DNA from: a virus
Length of the DNA: 24,122 nt
Strand: one strand, 5' to 3'
Virus record (IMG/VR): IMGVR_UViG_3300017728_000112
Span: 1 to 24,122 of that record
Of the stretch, positions 8,069 to 18,361 are shown piece after piece. The notes under the pieces were generated by a model. It was given only the letters and a program-made list of their open reading frames with translations. It was not told where the DNA came from and did no database searches. Each line of letters opens with the position of its first letter. Positions within the stretch are counted from its first letter, which is position 1. The position numbers were made by a program, and so were the translations under genes.

Positions 8069-11000
8069 ATGGCAACATCACCAACAGCATCAGTTACTTC
8101 AATAACCCCTAGCATTATAGGTGGGGAAGGGTTTGAACTTTCAACTCAAACTATTATACCTAGTGCTGAAGTAACAGCTACTTTTGTCCCATTTCAAGAC
8201 ATAGTAGAAGTTTGGGCTTATGATCCTAATAATAATTTATTAGGAGGAGATAGTAATTTTCAAGATTATATACTTGTTGATTCTCCTTCTGGTGAGGAAG
8301 AAATTGATGGTAGTACTAGTGAATTAAAGTTAAATCCTGAACAAGATTCTGTAAATTTAGGATTTGATATAGGTACTGTAAATTTAGTTTACAATTTTAT
8401 TAGACCTCAATTAGGTAGTAGTAACCAAGATGATTCTGATTTAAAATATTATTTAGCAGAAATTTCTTCAGATAGAACAGAATTAAGATTTAAATCAAAT
8501 TATATTGATAATAATATTATAATATCAACATATAATTCATTTAAGGCTCAATTAAATTCTAATGAAAATTTTGCAGATGAATTTTATGTAAATTTTGGAG
8601 ATAATGAATATCAAGTAGGTATAAATTGTACTTTAGACACATCAGTTGATCAATTTTCAGTTTTAGTAAAGTTGTATGATGCTTTACCTCCTCAATTTTC
8701 ACTAGATGATTTAGCCTGTTTTGTTATAAAACCTGCAGAGTCTTTAGCATATAATATTCAATTCCCAGAACTCCCAGATCCTGAAGACTTTACATATATT
8801 AAAGGTCCTAACTATAAATTAAAAGTAAATGAATTTTTAAATAATTCAACTAATTTAAAGTCTAAAAATGAATTATTACAGACCAATTCTTCAGGTTCAC
8901 TAGATGAACTGCAAAACATACTTAACAGGAAAGGTGTAACATTAACACCTAATTATTCATATGATACTTTTAATGAATTTGTTAATTTTTCTTCTGCTAA
9001 AAAAAGAATCGAAAATTTTGTAGAAAAAGTAACTCAAATCCAATCTTACCAAGCTGATATAGATACTTTAAGTAGCATTTCAGGACCAACATCAGAATCA
9101 ATATCAATTTCATCAAGTGTAGCTTCAGCTTATAATAACATTCAAAATTTAATTACTAATTTTGATGGGTATGAATATTTTTTATATTATGGAACAGGTT
9201 CATCTTCATATCCAAAAACAGGTTCAGCATATCCATTTGAATTATTACCTACTACTAATGCAAGTGTTTCTGTTTGGTTAGGTAGTGATGTTGAAAATAC
9301 TCAATATTATGGAGGTATTTTATTATCAGCTTCATTGTATGATTATAGTAATCAAAACTGGTTATATTATACAATACCAGAATTCATTAGAGATAATAGT
9401 AACAACAACCAATATCTTGAATTTTCAAATATGGTTGGTCAACATTTTGATGAAATATGGTTATATACTAGAGCTGTAACTGAAAAATTAAATACAACAT
9501 CTGAATTAAATGATGGTGTACCTCTAGATTTAGCCGATGATGTTATTACATCCTTAGGTTATACTGGATTTGGAAATAATTTTAATAACCAAGATAATTT
9601 TATTGGGTTAGTAGGTGAAGATAATGGATCTTATGTCCCACCAACTGGAAGTGAATTAATTACAAATTATATAGCAGTTAATGGTGGTACTATAGTTAAT
9701 TATTGGGATCCAGATTATTCATGGGAGTATTATGTTCAATCACTTTCAGATCCTGGATATCCTTATGCTATAGATAAAGTTAGTAAAGAAATTTATAAGC
9801 GCCTTTACCACAACATGAACTACCTTGTTAAGAAAAAAGGTACAATTGCAGGTTTAAGACAACTTATTAATATTTGGGGTATTCCAAATACAATTCTCCG
9901 AATTAATGAATTTGGAGGTAAAGATAGAGATAATTCTGATGATTATGATTTATGGTATAACAGATATAGTTATGCTTATACTCCTGTTTCTACTCAAAAT
10001 GTAGCAAGTTCATCAGTTGTATTTCCTTGGATGCCATTAGAAAGAAATAGAATTGTTGATAGTAAAAATATTGTACCTGATAGTTTCCAATTTAGGTTTA
10101 AAACTACAGGTTACCCATCATCATCATATGCTGGTGAGTTTTTTACTCAATCTTTAGCAGTTAAAAAATCAGATGGTGATGACACTTCAACAGAATTTGA
10201 TTTTGGTATTTCATTATTTTATGAACCTGTAGCTACAGGATCATATTCAGGTTCAGCATCTAGTGAATATGAAAATTGGGGTAAAATGAGATTTTACCTA
10301 TCAGGATCTTCAGCTAATGGTGGTATAGCAACGTCAGATGATATATATCTCCCATTCTTCGACAAAGGTTGGTGGACAGTAATGTTACAACGAGATCAAC
10401 ACGTATCTGCAAGTGATAACACAAATGCTACAACTTATACTTTATATGCTAAAAATACAATCTATAATGGTTGGGATGGAGCTCAAATAGGATTTGAAGG
10501 TTCAGCAAGTATAACATCTGATGTTTCCCAATCCATAAATGAAGCTTGGAATAAATTTGGAACTTCTGTTTATGATGGTATTTACTTAGGAGGATTTGTT
10601 TCTGGTTCTACAGTAGGTAGTGAAACTTTAGGGCTATCAGGAAAAATATTTTCAGGTTCTTTACAAGAATTTAGATATTATTCAAACGACATACCAGAAG
10701 CTACATTTAATGACTTTGTAATGAACCCTGAATCTATTGAAGGTAATGCAATTACAGGTTCACAGTCATCATTTGATATAGTTAATTTTAGAGCACCCTT
10801 AGGTAATGAATTAGAAAGTATATTTACTTCTTCTTATAGTTCTTCCTATTCAGAATCAATGCAATCAATGCATCCTGCAATTCAAGGTCAAGCTCCAATA
10901 TTAATTACAGGTTCATTTTTTAATCCAACTACTTCTACTACTTCAAGTGAATATAGAGTTTTATATTATGAAAATACAACAAACAGAACTTTTAGTAAGA

Positions 11001-14000
11001 CAAATACCGAAGTATATTTCTTAGACCAACCAGCTATTGGATTCAGAAATAGAATTTCAGATAAAATTCAACTAAGAGATGGAGATGATTTTGGTAATAT
11101 ATTATCAAATAGAATTAGTATTCAACAAGATTATCAAATTAGTAGAAGTTACACTGAAAATATTAATAATTTAGAGGTAGCATTTTCACCACAAGATGAA
11201 GTAAATGATGATATTATTGCTTCATTTGGGTATGGTGTAATAGCTGATGCTATAGCAGATCCAAGATTTATATCATCATCAGATGATTATTACCCCCAAT
11301 TAAGAAAAATTGCAGAATCTTATTTTAAGAAATACACAGAAGGAAATGTTTACGATTATTTAAGATTAATTAAATATTTTGATAATTCAATATTCCAAGC
11401 AATCAAAGCTTATGTTCCTGCTCGTACAAGTTTATCTACAGGTATTGTTATTAAACAACACATGCTTGAAAGAAATAGATTCCAACCTGTACAAATAACA
11501 GAAGGAACCCCAATTGCTGTAACACCTTCAGGAGCATTAAATACTCCAATTATAATGGAGAATATAGTATTATCTGGAAGTATAGATGCAATTAATCAAG
11601 AAGCACCTTCAGGTAGTACAGGGGGTTCAGCAAATAAGTTTAATTATGTAGATAGTTCATTTTTAGTAGAATCAGGATCAGAACAAGGTAACCCTCATAG
11701 TACCCCATTTGGTAAAATTGTAAATACTCAATCTTACGAAATTACAAATGAAACAGTATTAGGATTAGTAGAAGAAACTATAAATAACCAGCATGAGTTT
11801 TATGATGGAGAATTTAGTGGTAGTGAAGAAGTAGTAACATCTCAATCAGCCTTTTATAATCCTTTTATTAAACAGTCTAATGTACCAGTATTTTATACTA
11901 CAGAAGTTAAAAATTTAGATCCTTTACAATCATCATCAGCTTTCTTCACCCAATTATCTGGTTTTAATATATCTGGAGATGTTTCAGCTTATACAGCAAG
12001 TGGACAATTTCAAATAGCTTTAGTAGATGTTACAGTTGCAGCACCCACATTCCCCAAATCATATACAAATTTACAAGCAACTGGTTCTAATGGATTAACA
12101 GGTGTTGTATTAGATATGGATATTACAGCCTCTAATGGTACACAACCAGGTGATATTGCTAATAATATTACTATTGTTAATACAGGATCAGGATGGAATG
12201 GTAATTCACCGGTAGAATTAAGAATTAACAATGACCAATTTGAAAATTTTGGTCCTGGTCAAGGTGTAATATTTGATATAGGAGCAGATCTTTTAAGTAA
12301 TACATCTGCATCAACTCTTTCAAATCAAGAAATAGACCAATTCCTTCAAGGTCCTGCTTATTTAGAAGTAACATCAGGAAGCTCAGATATATCAAAAACA
12401 GCATTAGCTAATGGTTATAGATATATTCCTTCATCTTCATTAGTTGTAGCTACAGGATCTTTATTAGATAGTTCTTTCGTTTTACCAGGGGCATCCCCTT
12501 CAGAAGGCATTCAGTTTCAACCTAGTGATTTTAATCAATTCCATAAAGATAGATTTGGTCCAACACAATTACAAGAAGGAGTAAAAATGCAACCTATTAA
12601 TAGACCTTTAGTTATAGGTTTATGGAGGCAAGATTGGGGTTCAGCAATAACCTCACAATATTTAACTGAAATATATGTAGAAAGTTGGGATAGTAATGGG
12701 TATAATAGTGGAAGTTGGTGGCAAAGTGTAGATACCCTTGGAGGGCCTATATTAAACCAGATGGTTTCAGAAGAAGTCATGAATGAACTCATTAATCCTG
12801 ATTTACAAGGTATAAACACCCCAGCTACAAGATCATTTTATGTTTCTTATGTAGGTATTCCTTATGTAAATAGTCCAAGTATAAATTTAGCGGGTTCAAG
12901 TAGTTTAGGCAACGTAATTACAACTAATACTGTAGAAGGAATTGGGGTTAATGCTTTACAAAACCCTTCAAATACTGAAACGTTAAAGTTTAAAGCTTTT
13001 TCTGCATATACTGGTGTAGGTCAGCTTGGAAATTTAGATACTCCAACCTTAAAAGCAGATTTAACAGCAGTATTTCCTAGTACAGCATCATATACTTATA
13101 TTGATACTGATGGTCCTTTGGCTGGAGTAGGTTTTGGTATAGATTATAGAATAATAGATCTTTCGGCTAATAAACAAAGAACAAGTTTATCATTTTACAA
13201 TACCGATCCAATAATTAATACTTTTACTAAAAATTGGAATAACTATCTATTCCAAATTTATCAAAATAATGAAGAAAATAATGTTGGTCAAAGACCTATT
13301 CTTCAATATGGTGTAATTCCAACCGTTGATCAACTTGCCCAATTTGGTGATTCATCCAAACCCTCAGGTGCTACAGTAGGAAGTGGACTTGTAGGTGGGA
13401 GAGTAGATTATAAACAATTATTTAAAGTTACAGATAGTAGTGCATCAGAAAATACATATTTTATTGCTACTACTAATAGACAAGCCCTTTTACCTTATCT
13501 TGATGATAATACAGGCACCACATATTATAGATTATTCAGTAAAGGAATGGATATCTGGGCTTATGATGATTTTGGTAGTGGGTTAGAGATAAGACCTGTT
13601 ACAGAAGTATTCGATTTTACTACTAATAGTGTATTAACTATTGATACAACTGAAACAAGTAGTGGTCTCTTCACCAACCCATCTGCACAAAATCAGCAAT
13701 TTAATGGAATCTACCAATCTACTATCATCCCAGATTTAAGTAATAATTATAATCGTATAAATGGAAAATATTATGTATTAGAAACTAATCCAACCATACT
13801 ACCAGGAGTTAGAAACGCAGCAACCCCTCAACCAAATAATAACTTTGCTCATATAACAGCATCATGGGATACACATCAAAGTTACTCAGGAACACAAAAT
13901 GATTATGATGTAAAACCAATAAACACTACTCGCCCATCAGTAGGTTCAACTGTAAAAGCTTCTAATAGATATGTGTTAAGTAATTTTTACGGAGCAAGAG

Positions 14001-16576
14001 ATAATGCACTTCTTGATATTAATGCTAATACTCCAACAAAAGGAACATCAAGTTTATATCCATTTTTACTTAATACTACATCATCTTTCCCTGATTTAAA
14101 TTATACACCTCCTCAGTACTATTCTGGTAGTTATGCTACTGTTCCAACAGCTCTATCAATTAATAATCAAAGTGTAAACCCTACAACAGGAAATACTATT
14201 CAAAATGAAATAGCTTTTAGTCAAGATCCTAACATAAAATTTACAATTGGTTTTACAGGTTCACTATCCTCTTTTTCTAGTTCCTTAGGACCGAGCAATA
14301 TTATTGATACAAACCAATTAACTCTAGCTTCTCAACCATTTACCTTTGGTGCATATACAAATCTATATCAACCAAGTTCAAGAGTGTATTATGGTACAGT
14401 ATCTGGAAACGGAGGTTTTAATTTTTCAACATTGTACTCTCAATATAATATAGATCCTTACATTGAAGATACAGGAATAGGATTTTTTGAAAATACAATT
14501 TATTTTGCTACCCCAAATAATTATAATGATAATAGACCTAATAAATTTAAATTTGTAGTAGAAAATCAAAATGGAATAAATACTACATCTAATTTAGCAC
14601 CAATATTTTCTCAATCAGCTCAACAAGTTGCTACACCTGAAAGTAATTATACTATGTTAGCTTCTATATTACCAAGATATTCTGGAAGTAAAGTAACTAG
14701 TGCTAACTATAATTTCTACTCAGCTCCAACCCCACCTAAAAATGAAAAATTATTATTAGGAACAGGAAGTTTTGAAATTTTAAACACCTTTAATGCAACA
14801 GGTTCTACATTAACTGCAGCAGGTGTTACACAATCTAATACAACAGGTATTGGTTCTGGAGCAGAATTTACATTTAACTTAGCAACTACTCAATCTATTG
14901 GTAGTATAGTAGTCACTTCAGGAGGTAAAAATTACAAACCAGGAGATGCATTAATATTTACATCTCAATCATTAGGTGCAACTGTACCAAATGGGTTAGA
15001 TTTAACACTGTTATTAAATGCAAGTAACTTTAAATTGTTAAAACCTACAGAATTTGCTGATGGAACATCAGGCAGTTGGATAGGAGATCAATCTTATGGT
15101 AAAACTGCAGCATTAGATAAAAATCCAATTTATTTTGCTCATTTTAAAACCTCTAGGAATAATTTAGAATTAGATGATACTTACACATTTTCAATTGACC
15201 AATTAATCTTAGCTCCATTCGAAGATGTTTCTGCAGATTCATTATCAACACCACCCCAAACAGTAGATATTAATGGTTCAAATAATAGATTATTAGATGT
15301 TACAAGCACATTTGAAAAAGGAAGAAAAGCTTCTATAACATATCAAGTCCCTATTCAAACATACCCTGTACTTTCAATTCCACGTAATACAGATAGCGCC
15401 ATAACACAATCACCAGCTATATCACGATCAGTAGTTACAAATTACCAAACATTAACAATTGGAGATAATGAAATTTTCCAAGGTGGGGCTGAATTTGAAA
15501 CAATATTAACAACTCAACCTGATGGAGATGGTCCAAATTTCTTAGAATCAGCTAGTATAACTAGAGGTTTGAATATTGGTCTTATTCCTGAATCTGGTTC
15601 AACAAATGGTAGAGAAGTTATTAGTTACTTAGGTACTTCTATTTCTTCATCAGGAGGTAATACAATTACATATGGTCATGAATTTTGGGCATTTGCTTCA
15701 GGTTCAGATTCAGAAGGAGGATATATAGATTTAAAAGGAGGCCCTGCTCGTATGTCTGCTAGTTTAGCCCCAGGATCAGGTAATTTTGGTTTTTATTTTG
15801 GTGATATTTTAGCAATAGCCCATAGTTACAATTATTGGGTTAAAGATCAATTACTTTCAGAATATACAGCAAGTGCTGCAACACCAGTTGCAAAATTTAA
15901 GGTACCGGGATTACCTACAGCATCATCAACACAATCCCCAATACCAGTTGCTTCTTCATCACTTGCAAATTATAATACATTTAACTTCTCATCTTCAGAA
16001 GCAGGAGCCAATGTGTTAGGTTATGAAGATTTTGGTTTACCATTCTTAATTGAAAGAGGAGATGAAATTAGAGTAACTTATGATATTAATTTTACAGGTT
16101 CATCATACTCAGACATCACCCCAGATGTGCAAGCTTTAGCAAATTACCGTACTCAAGATTTTGTAGTAAAGGATATTGGATTTAGTGTTAGTGGTAGTAG
16201 TACAGGTTTACCCTCTATTGTATTTGCTAATAGTGGACCATCTGCTTCAATTTCTTCAAGTAGATTATTTGATAGAATTTACGTAAATCCAAACCCTGCA
16301 GAATTAGCAGAACCAATACCTTCGGGTTCAATATATCAATTTACAATTAGAAGAAAAATTAATGCTGATGATAGAATTATTATTTATCAAACACCACCAA
16401 TTAATGCTTTAGGTTCACAAACACCTACAGGAGATGGATACTTAATACCTAATGATTTTACACCAACACAAAAGAAAAACGTTCAAACTTTAATTAATCA
16501 GTTGAAGAATCAAAATGCAGTTAATACAAGTACTACTGCACAACAATCCCCAGGAACAGGACCTTCAACAGCTTAA
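8069..16576 (+). CDS. Giant (2835-aa) baseplate/tail protein with gp7-like and LamG-like regions
   Basis: One uninterrupted frame of 2835 codons. At about 565-620 is 'SKEIYKRLYHNMNYLVKKKG', then 'GLRQLINIWGIPNT' and 'ILRINEFGGKD', the block seen in T4-like outer-wedge (gp7-like) proteins. Residues about 674-870 alternate strands and Trp/Gly turns and end 'GSLQEFRYYS', a concanavalin/LamG-like sugar-binding fold. At about 1035-1140 lies 'LEVAFSPQDEVNDDII' followed by 'YFDNSIFQAIKAYVPARTSL' and 'IKQHMLERN', a conserved block in this phage group. Near 2255-2300 is a 'VVTSGGKNYKPGDALIF' module, a GxGY-GD-type repeat common in T4-like tail proteins. Much of the rest is Ser/Gly/Thr/Asn-rich beta sequence. 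T4 gp7 is about 1032 residues, so this is far longer and may combine wedge and peripheral adhesin functions. The ATG at 8069 follows the palindromic motif with no Shine-Dalgarno. Gene certain; wedge assignment moderate. Confidence 0.7.
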   Translation: MATSPTASVTSITPSIIGGEGFELSTQTIIPSAEVTATFVPFQDIVEVWAYDPNNNLLGGDSNFQDYILVDSPSGEEEIDGSTSELKLNPEQDSVNLGFDIGTVNLVYNFIRPQLGSSNQDDSDLKYYLAEISSDRTELRFKSNYIDNNIIISTYNSFKAQLNSNENFADEFYVNFGDNEYQVGINCTLDTSVDQFSVLVKLYDALPPQFSLDDLACFVIKPAESLAYNIQFPELPDPEDFTYIKGPNYKLKVNEFLNNSTNLKSKNELLQTNSSGSLDELQNILNRKGVTLTPNYSYDTFNEFVNFSSAKKRIENFVEKVTQIQSYQADIDTLSSISGPTSESISISSSVASAYNNIQNLITNFDGYEYFLYYGTGSSSYPKTGSAYPFELLPTTNASVSVWLGSDVENTQYYGGILLSASLYDYSNQNWLYYTIPEFIRDNSNNNQYLEFSNMVGQHFDEIWLYTRAVTEKLNTTSELNDGVPLDLADDVITSLGYTGFGNNFNNQDNFIGLVGEDNGSYVPPTGSELITNYIAVNGGTIVNYWDPDYSWEYYVQSLSDPGYPYAIDKVSKEIYKRLYHNMNYLVKKKGTIAGLRQLINIWGIPNTILRINEFGGKDRDNSDDYDLWYNRYSYAYTPVSTQNVASSSVVFPWMPLERNRIVDSKNIVPDSFQFRFKTTGYPSSSYAGEFFTQSLAVKKSDGDDTSTEFDFGISLFYEPVATGSYSGSASSEYENWGKMRFYLSGSSANGGIATSDDIYLPFFDKGWWTVMLQRDQHVSASDNTNATTYTLYAKNTIYNGWDGAQIGFEGSASITSDVSQSINEAWNKFGTSVYDGIYLGGFVSGSTVGSETLGLSGKIFSGSLQEFRYYSNDIPEATFNDFVMNPESIEGNAITGSQSSFDIVNFRAPLGNELESIFTSSYSSSYSESMQSMHPAIQGQAPILITGSFFNPTTSTTSSEYRVLYYENTTNRTFSKTNTEVYFLDQPAIGFRNRISDKIQLRDGDDFGNILSNRISIQQDYQISRSYTENINNLEVAFSPQDEVNDDIIASFGYGVIADAIADPRFISSSDDYYPQLRKIAESYFKKYTEGNVYDYLRLIKYFDNSIFQAIKAYVPARTSLSTGIVIKQHMLERNRFQPVQITEGTPIAVTPSGALNTPIIMENIVLSGSIDAINQEAPSGSTGGSANKFNYVDSSFLVESGSEQGNPHSTPFGKIVNTQSYEITNETVLGLVEETINNQHEFYDGEFSGSEEVVTSQSAFYNPFIKQSNVPVFYTTEVKNLDPLQSSSAFFTQLSGFNISGDVSAYTASGQFQIALVDVTVAAPTFPKSYTNLQATGSNGLTGVVLDMDITASNGTQPGDIANNITIVNTGSGWNGNSPVELRINNDQFENFGPGQGVIFDIGADLLSNTSASTLSNQEIDQFLQGPAYLEVTSGSSDISKTALANGYRYIPSSSLVVATGSLLDSSFVLPGASPSEGIQFQPSDFNQFHKDRFGPTQLQEGVKMQPINRPLVIGLWRQDWGSAITSQYLTEIYVESWDSNGYNSGSWWQSVDTLGGPILNQMVSEEVMNELINPDLQGINTPATRSFYVSYVGIPYVNSPSINLAGSSSLGNVITTNTVEGIGVNALQNPSNTETLKFKAFSAYTGVGQLGNLDTPTLKADLTAVFPSTASYTYIDTDGPLAGVGFGIDYRIIDLSANKQRTSLSFYNTDPIINTFTKNWNNYLFQIYQNNEENNVGQRPILQYGVIPTVDQLAQFGDSSKPSGATVGSGLVGGRVDYKQLFKVTDSSASENTYFIATTNRQALLPYLDDNTGTTYYRLFSKGMDIWAYDDFGSGLEIRPVTEVFDFTTNSVLTIDTTETSSGLFTNPSAQNQQFNGIYQSTIIPDLSNNYNRINGKYYVLETNPTILPGVRNAATPQPNNNFAHITASWDTHQSYSGTQNDYDVKPINTTRPSVGSTVKASNRYVLSNFYGARDNALLDINANTPTKGTSSLYPFLLNTTSSFPDLNYTPPQYYSGSYATVPTALSINNQSVNPTTGNTIQNEIAFSQDPNIKFTIGFTGSLSSFSSSLGPSNIIDTNQLTLASQPFTFGAYTNLYQPSSRVYYGTVSGNGGFNFSTLYSQYNIDPYIEDTGIGFFENTIYFATPNNYNDNRPNKFKFVVENQNGINTTSNLAPIFSQSAQQVATPESNYTMLASILPRYSGSKVTSANYNFYSAPTPPKNEKLLLGTGSFEILNTFNATGSTLTAAGVTQSNTTGIGSGAEFTFNLATTQSIGSIVVTSGGKNYKPGDALIFTSQSLGATVPNGLDLTLLLNASNFKLLKPTEFADGTSGSWIGDQSYGKTAALDKNPIYFAHFKTSRNNLELDDTYTFSIDQLILAPFEDVSADSLSTPPQTVDINGSNNRLLDVTSTFEKGRKASITYQVPIQTYPVLSIPRNTDSAITQSPAISRSVVTNYQTLTIGDNEIFQGGAEFETILTTQPDGDGPNFLESASITRGLNIGLIPESGSTNGREVISYLGTSISSSGGNTITYGHEFWAFASGSDSEGGYIDLKGGPARMSASLAPGSGNFGFYFGDILAIAHSYNYWVKDQLLSEYTASAATPVAKFKVPGLPTASSTQSPIPVASSSLANYNTFNFSSSEAGANVLGYEDFGLPFLIERGDEIRVTYDINFTGSSYSDITPDVQALANYRTQDFVVKDIGFSVSGSSTGLPSIVFANSGPSASISSSRLFDRIYVNPNPAELAEPIPSGSIYQFTIRRKINADDRIIIYQTPPINALGSQTPTGDGYLIPNDFTPTQKKNVQTLINQLKNQNAVNTSTTAQQSPGTGPSTA

Positions 16577-16579
16577 TAA

Positions 16580-16622
16580 TTATAACTTGGAATAGAAATT
16601 AAAAAAACGTATATTTATAACT
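16580..16622 (+). repeat. Direct repeat TTATAACT, 35 bases apart, in a 61-base gap
   Basis: TTATAACT occurs at 16580-16587 and again at 16615-16622, the second copy being part of the TATTTATAAC motif. The copies lie between the giant gene stop (16576) and the ATG at 16638. They could be tandem promoter cores or a duplicated binding site; in AT-rich sequence chance is possible. Confidence 0.35.
16612..16621 (+). promoter_or_regulatory. TATTTATAAC motif, copy 3 (before the 222-aa virion gene)
   Basis: The same A-TATTTATAAC string as at 3418 and 21491 occurs 16 bases before the ATG at 16638. Here the distance leaves room for a short leader under a T4-late-type start position. It lies in the largest intergenic gap of the structural region, as expected of a promoter for the following three virion genes. 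Confidence 0.5.
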
Positions 16623-16637
16623 AAAATAAACAAGACA

Positions 16638-17306
16638 ATGGGATATTTAAATAATCAAGTAGTAACAATTGATGCTATTTTAACTAAAAAAGGTAGAGAA
16701 CTCTTAGCTCAAGGTGAAGGGGGTTTTACTATTACACAATATGCTTTAGCAGATGATGAAATCGATTATACAATGTATAATCCAACTCACCCTTCAGGTG
16801 CTGCTTATTATGGAGAGGCAATTGAAAACATGCCTTTATTAGAAGCATTTCCAGATGAAACTCAGATTATGAAATATAAGTTAGCTACTTTACCTCGTGG
16901 TACTAGTAGATTACCTATTATTAATGTTCCTACAAACGTTACTTTACAACAGCTAGCTACCCAAGCAGTAACTCCGTCTACATTAAATTATATAACTACA
17001 GTAGAACCATCAGGTTATACATTTACCATTTCAGATGCTAGATTATTTTCAACATTCCAAGCTACTGGAATTGATACAGCAGCAGCTAATACTTTGAATG
17101 CAAATGTAACAGCTGTAACTAACGGAACTAATGTTTCTCAAACAGTAATAGGAACTACATTAAACATAGCAGCTACTGGAGTTAATACATTATTTGGAAC
17201 TCAAACATCACTATATGCTACATTAACAATTATAGGTAGAGATAGTGGAGCAAGAGTACAAATCCCAGTAACAATAAATAAATCAGCTAACACAACCGCA
17301 GCATAA
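16638..17306 (+). CDS. 222-aa conserved virion structural protein
   Basis: The N-terminus 'VVTIDAILTKKGRELLAQGE' (about 8-27), followed by 'FTITQYALADDEIDYTMYNP' (about 30-49), is a block I recall from structural proteins of marine T4-like phages, where it is annotated only as a virion or hypothetical protein. Residues about 95-220 form a Thr/Ala/Val-rich beta domain ending 'GARVQIPVTINKSANT', which looks Ig-like. No catalytic residues are visible. It follows the TATTTATAAC motif and is separated by 21 A/T-rich bases from the 342-aa gene, so the two and the following paralogue probably form one transcript. The giant tail protein directly upstream suggests a role in the tail or its outer appendages. 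Confidence 0.65.
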   Translation: MGYLNNQVVTIDAILTKKGRELLAQGEGGFTITQYALADDEIDYTMYNPTHPSGAAYYGEAIENMPLLEAFPDETQIMKYKLATLPRGTSRLPIINVPTNVTLQQLATQAVTPSTLNYITTVEPSGYTFTISDARLFSTFQATGIDTAAANTLNANVTAVTNGTNVSQTVIGTTLNIAATGVNTLFGTQTSLYATLTIIGRDSGARVQIPVTINKSANTTAA

Positions 17307-17327
17307 AAATAGAATAAAAATAAAATT

Positions 17328-18356
17328 ATGGGATTTCAAAGATTTCAAGCAGGAGATATAATAGTAAGTAATGATGCCGTTGCTTCCACAATGTGGAGTA
17401 ATAACGTACCAACATTAACTGAATTTTATACTTCATCAGTTCAAGTAGAAAGTAGTACAAAAGAATATTATTTTGATGTTTACCAAACAGCATCCCAAGA
17501 TACAACAGCACAAATTCAATTTGCAGTTGCTTATTGTGATCAAGAAGGTAGTGGTAGTACATTTTTTAATTCTTTAGTAACAGGTTCTTCAGCTACAAGA
17601 TCAAATTATGGTCAATATAGAACTTTAGTTCTAGGAGATGAAAACGCAAGTTTTATTTTTGGTAACGCCACTTCATCTTATTTTTATGCTCTCAATATTG
17701 AAAGAGCCCGCTATAAAGAATCAATTCTCCCAGGTATAACAGATATTGTATTAACAAATTCAGGTAGTACTCTTCATTTAACAGATGATAGTCAATTAAA
17801 CCAAACTGCAGTATTTACGGATGCAGGTAGAAGATATAATTTAGTATCTGGTTCATCAGGAACAGTTTACACAGGGTTAAATGATAATGGTTGGACACCT
17901 TCCTCAGGATCATATGGTTGGTTATTACCAGATATTGGAGTTCTATTATTAAATGGAGAAGCTTTAGATGGTGCAAGTGGTATTGCTGTTGATGGTGGTT
18001 TAAATTTTAAAATTTCTAGATCATTTGATTCTGGTTCCTTAAACCAAAAAAGAATGATTGATACATTAAATAATGGTCAAAACTTCACATTAAATAGTGA
18101 TGAAACATTATCATCAGATTTTGTATTTGTAAGAGCAAAAAACAATGAATTTAACTATTCAGAAAACCCATCATTTATTTCAGGTTCAACAGGTGTTGTA
18201 ATTTATCCTGAATTTGTTGATAACCCACAAACATATATTACTACAGTAGGATTATATAATGATAATAGTGAATTATTAGCAGTAGCTAAATTATCAAGAC
18301 CCCTACCAAAAGATTTTACAAAAGAATTACTCGTAAGAGTTAAGCTTGATTTTTAA
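17328..18356 (+). CDS. 342-aa virion protein, paralogue A (shared 'TTVGLYNDNSELLAVAKLS' C-terminus)
   Basis: Starts 'MGFQRFQAGDIIVSNDAVA' and is rich in beta-type Ser/Gly/Thr sequence. The C-terminal 60 or so residues, 'NEFNYSENPSFISGS', then 'YITTVGLYNDNSELLAVAKL' and 'RPLPKDFTKELLVRVKLDF', form a conserved ending that recurs in the next gene. It recalls ends of structural proteins in marine phages of this type. No enzyme motif is visible. It begins 21 bases after the 222-aa gene and is followed after 5 bases by the paralogue. Its position after the giant baseplate/tail gene suggests an outer tail, fibre or collar component, with the shared end as a possible attachment domain. Function inferred from context only. 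Confidence 0.65.
   Translation: MGFQRFQAGDIIVSNDAVASTMWSNNVPTLTEFYTSSVQVESSTKEYYFDVYQTASQDTTAQIQFAVAYCDQEGSGSTFFNSLVTGSSATRSNYGQYRTLVLGDENASFIFGNATSSYFYALNIERARYKESILPGITDIVLTNSGSTLHLTDDSQLNQTAVFTDAGRRYNLVSGSSGTVYTGLNDNGWTPSSGSYGWLLPDIGVLLLNGEALDGASGIAVDGGLNFKISRSFDSGSLNQKRMIDTLNNGQNFTLNSDETLSSDFVFVRAKNNEFNYSENPSFISGSTGVVIYPEFVDNPQTYITTVGLYNDNSELLAVAKLSRPLPKDFTKELLVRVKLDF
18240..18262 (+). repeat. 23-bp perfect direct repeat, copy A
   Basis: Identical over 23 bases to 19190-19212. It encodes the shared Thr-Thr-Val-Gly-Leu-Tyr-Asn segment near the C-termini of the two neighbouring paralogues. Flanking sequence is similar but diverged, so this is the best-conserved core of a gene duplication. 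Confidence 0.85.
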
Positions 18357-18361
18357 AATGA

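Noticed and set aside
16577-16637. tRNA or small RNA gene in the largest gap
   Set aside because: It is only 61 bases, has no cloverleaf arms or CCA-type end, and holds the TATTTATAAC motif and a direct repeat instead.
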